A DNA stretch of 64,000 bases from Chrysomallon squamiferum (taxonomy: Eukaryota; Mollusca; Gastropoda; Neomphalida; Peltospiridae). A program made the translations under genes and the position numbers. The DNA lies in the NCBI GenBank assembly GCA_012295275.1, contig CM022673.1, positions 20,667,913 through 20,731,912 of the forward strand, written 5' to 3'. Positions 62,201-64,000 of this stretch are shown piece by piece. The number at the start of each line of letters is the position of its first letter. The first letter of the stretch is position 1. A model generated the notes under the pieces. The model saw only the letters and a list, made by a program, of their open reading frames with translations, was not told the origin of the DNA and did no database searches.

Positions 62201-62519
62201 AAGAAGAAGAAGAAATAAAAATACAATAAGAAAACACAGTAACAGTAATGATGATGAGAGACAATAATCAGTGTTTTATTTAAACAAGGTTAGATATAGA
62301 TACACTCAATATCCTAAATTTATAATCAGAAAATTCAAACATAATTTTTGTATAACTGTAAGCAGCCGCATTCAAGGTTGTATTTAAACCATTGTTACTC
62401 TGGTAAGAAATGAGCGCCTAAATTCTAACAGATTATGACAAGTGTAGACTACTGTCAAATAATATAAATATTTATTAAAAACTTGAAATGACTGTTATTT
62501 TAATTTGGCTGCAAGGATA

Positions 62520-62735
62520 CTGGCCTAGGGCTTTAAATCATCCTGAGCGCCGAATAGGTCAGAAGTATGTGTTGGTGTGAAAGCGATAAATCTGAAAGTG
62601 AGATTGTAATTGACAGCACGGCTTGTTAATCCTGGATGTCTCTGTCATTATTCACGTGCAACTCGTCACTGTTTAACCAGCGAGCTTCACGAATCGAACA
62701 GCATGGCGCCTCCACCAGAAGAAAGATAAAGAAAT
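62520..62735. other. Unique GC-richer segment with possible short frames
   Basis: On the plus strand GAACAGCATGGCGCC has a good start context but stops after eight codons. On the minus strand an acceptor-like ctttcttctggtggag precedes 27 open codons ([19 protein letters not shown] then further to TAA). Strand and status cannot be decided. Confidence 0.2.
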
Positions 62736-62779
62736 AATATTTAGATAGATAAACCGAAAACTAGAGAGAGAACGTGAAT

Positions 62780-62906
<127 letters not shown>

Positions 62907-63300
62907 GGCAGATGAGAGATGAGCAAATGAGAGTAAGAGAAAAAGAATCTAATATCTTAGCGGTTTTTGTATTCCCTCTTATTTTTCTTCTTCTTTTATA
63001 ATTTAAAATAATAACCGGATTATCAAGAAATCTACATCTGACTAAATAATACATATCATATAATTTGCTGAGCAGTAAGCCTACTTATTAAACGTAGTGT
63101 GACTGAATCTTTGTTAGCTTGATTTATTATGTATCGTATCGTGTGGTCGTGCCTTTAGCTAGTGTTAAACAACGATATCTGATTAAATCTACTACTGCAG
63201 CACAACACTTAAACAATATTGAAACAAGGATATTGACTTTCTTTGATCAAACCGCGTCCCCGTCATTGGCTTTTGACCTGCCCTTAACATCTGTGCAACT

Positions 63301-63551
63301 ATAAACGAGAAGGTTCATCTAATATCAAGAATGTGAAGAGTGTTTGGGTCTCCCATTTGTTACACAACTATATTTTCCTATTTGTTAGTCGAACTGCTGT
63401 GTAAATATAAACGAGAATGTTTATTTAATAATGTGAATCTACAGAGAGTTGAGGATCTCGTATTTGTTACACACCTACATTCTCCTATTTATTAGTCTTT
63501 TTTTCTGGGTAAATATAAACGAGAACGTTTGGGGGTCTTTGATTTGTTACT
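63301..63551. repeat. Tandem repeat, unit about 107 bp, 2.3 copies
   Basis: ATAAACGAGAA recurs at 63301, 63407 and 63515. Between them ATTTGTTACACA and CCTATTTRTTAGTC recur at matching offsets. Copies are diverged. No function is apparent. Confidence 0.8.
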
Positions 63552-64000
63552 AATAACCAATTGATTCGGTTTATAAATGAATTCAAGTGCAAAGTAGAGA
63601 TATCCTGTGAAATTCAAACTTGATCAAATAAAACTTAAGAAAATGACTGTTAAAAAAGGAGATGTTAGAAAAGACAGCACGTCCCGTAGCTTATTATAAA
63701 CCAGACTGAAATGTGAAATAACTCAAATAGTGAATGAGGGACTATTGATTTGTTATTATAAATAGGTAATAGAAAGTAGTATATCTAACACCGGTGAGAT
63801 ATAGAATAATGGATATGTCACCTGTCATTTACGAAGTAAAAGAAAATGACACTATATTAACATAGCTTCTCTAGGGTGCTGAAAGTATATATTTCACACT
63901 ACATTGCTGAGTTCCTAATTATTCATAACAGCAATAATGAGATAATGGTATGACACTTTCGCTGAAATGCTATAGAGGTATGCACTTTGTTTAACAAAGA
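63552..64000. other. AT-rich window end, no gene seen
   Basis: No open frame or splice pair stands out. If the micro-exon gene is real, its 5' exons should lie here or beyond. Confidence 0.6.

Overview
This is a eukaryotic, animal nuclear window: AT-rich, full of introns, with no operons and a very heavy load of simple repeats (GA/CT, CA/GT, ATT/AAT, TTTA and polyA). The three clear genes are a single-exon SCFD1/Sly1, a multi-exon tektin-3-type ciliary gene, and a tektin-related neighbour. The proteins look like those of a lophotrochozoan, most likely a mollusc. I cannot name the species from sequence alone.

Layout. 1-2330: AT-rich with no gene seen. 2374-4269: complete, intronless SCFD1 (ER-Golgi SM protein) with an ETS/E-box promoter just upstream. 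4270-16500: long intergenic stretch with repeats; near 8.2 kb there is a TATA plus RFX X-box promoter followed by a strong splice donor, which could be a 5' untranslated exon of the tektin gene. 16692-26692: tektin-3-like gene, 11 coding exons used per transcript (481 aa). One position is encoded by two alternative 86-nt exons that can only be used one at a time. 26693-30158: intergenic, ending in a promoter with two perfect CRE palindromes exactly 20 bp apart. 30159-34426: a second gene whose last three exons are paralogous to the last three tektin exons (one is 223 nt in both). Its N-terminal half is unrelated and built from a run of phase-2 exons of 120-138 nt. One of its tektin exons carries a 1-nt deletion, and a 95-nt candidate exon just upstream would restore the frame.

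34.4-64 kb has no long ORF beyond repeat artefacts. It holds simple repeats, several promoter-like islands, a 140-bp element in two inverted copies, a possible hAT-type MITE, and a few candidate small exons. Two groups of these stand out. On the plus strand (51454-52075) two frame-compatible exons end in a CARD-like helix pattern. On the minus strand (61826 down to 52636) there is a chain of candidate micro-exons of 6, 9, 12, 15 and 24 nt, all multiples of three. It runs into a 28-codon terminal exon and would encode a short dibasic, cysteine-containing tail. I regard this chain as the best candidate for something undescribed, but it is built from splice signals alone and needs transcript evidence.

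The two tektin genes probably serve ciliary or flagellar doublet microtubules: the first is a standard tektin filament component, the second a half-tektin with an altered N-terminus. SCFD1 is a housekeeping trafficking gene with no visible link to them.
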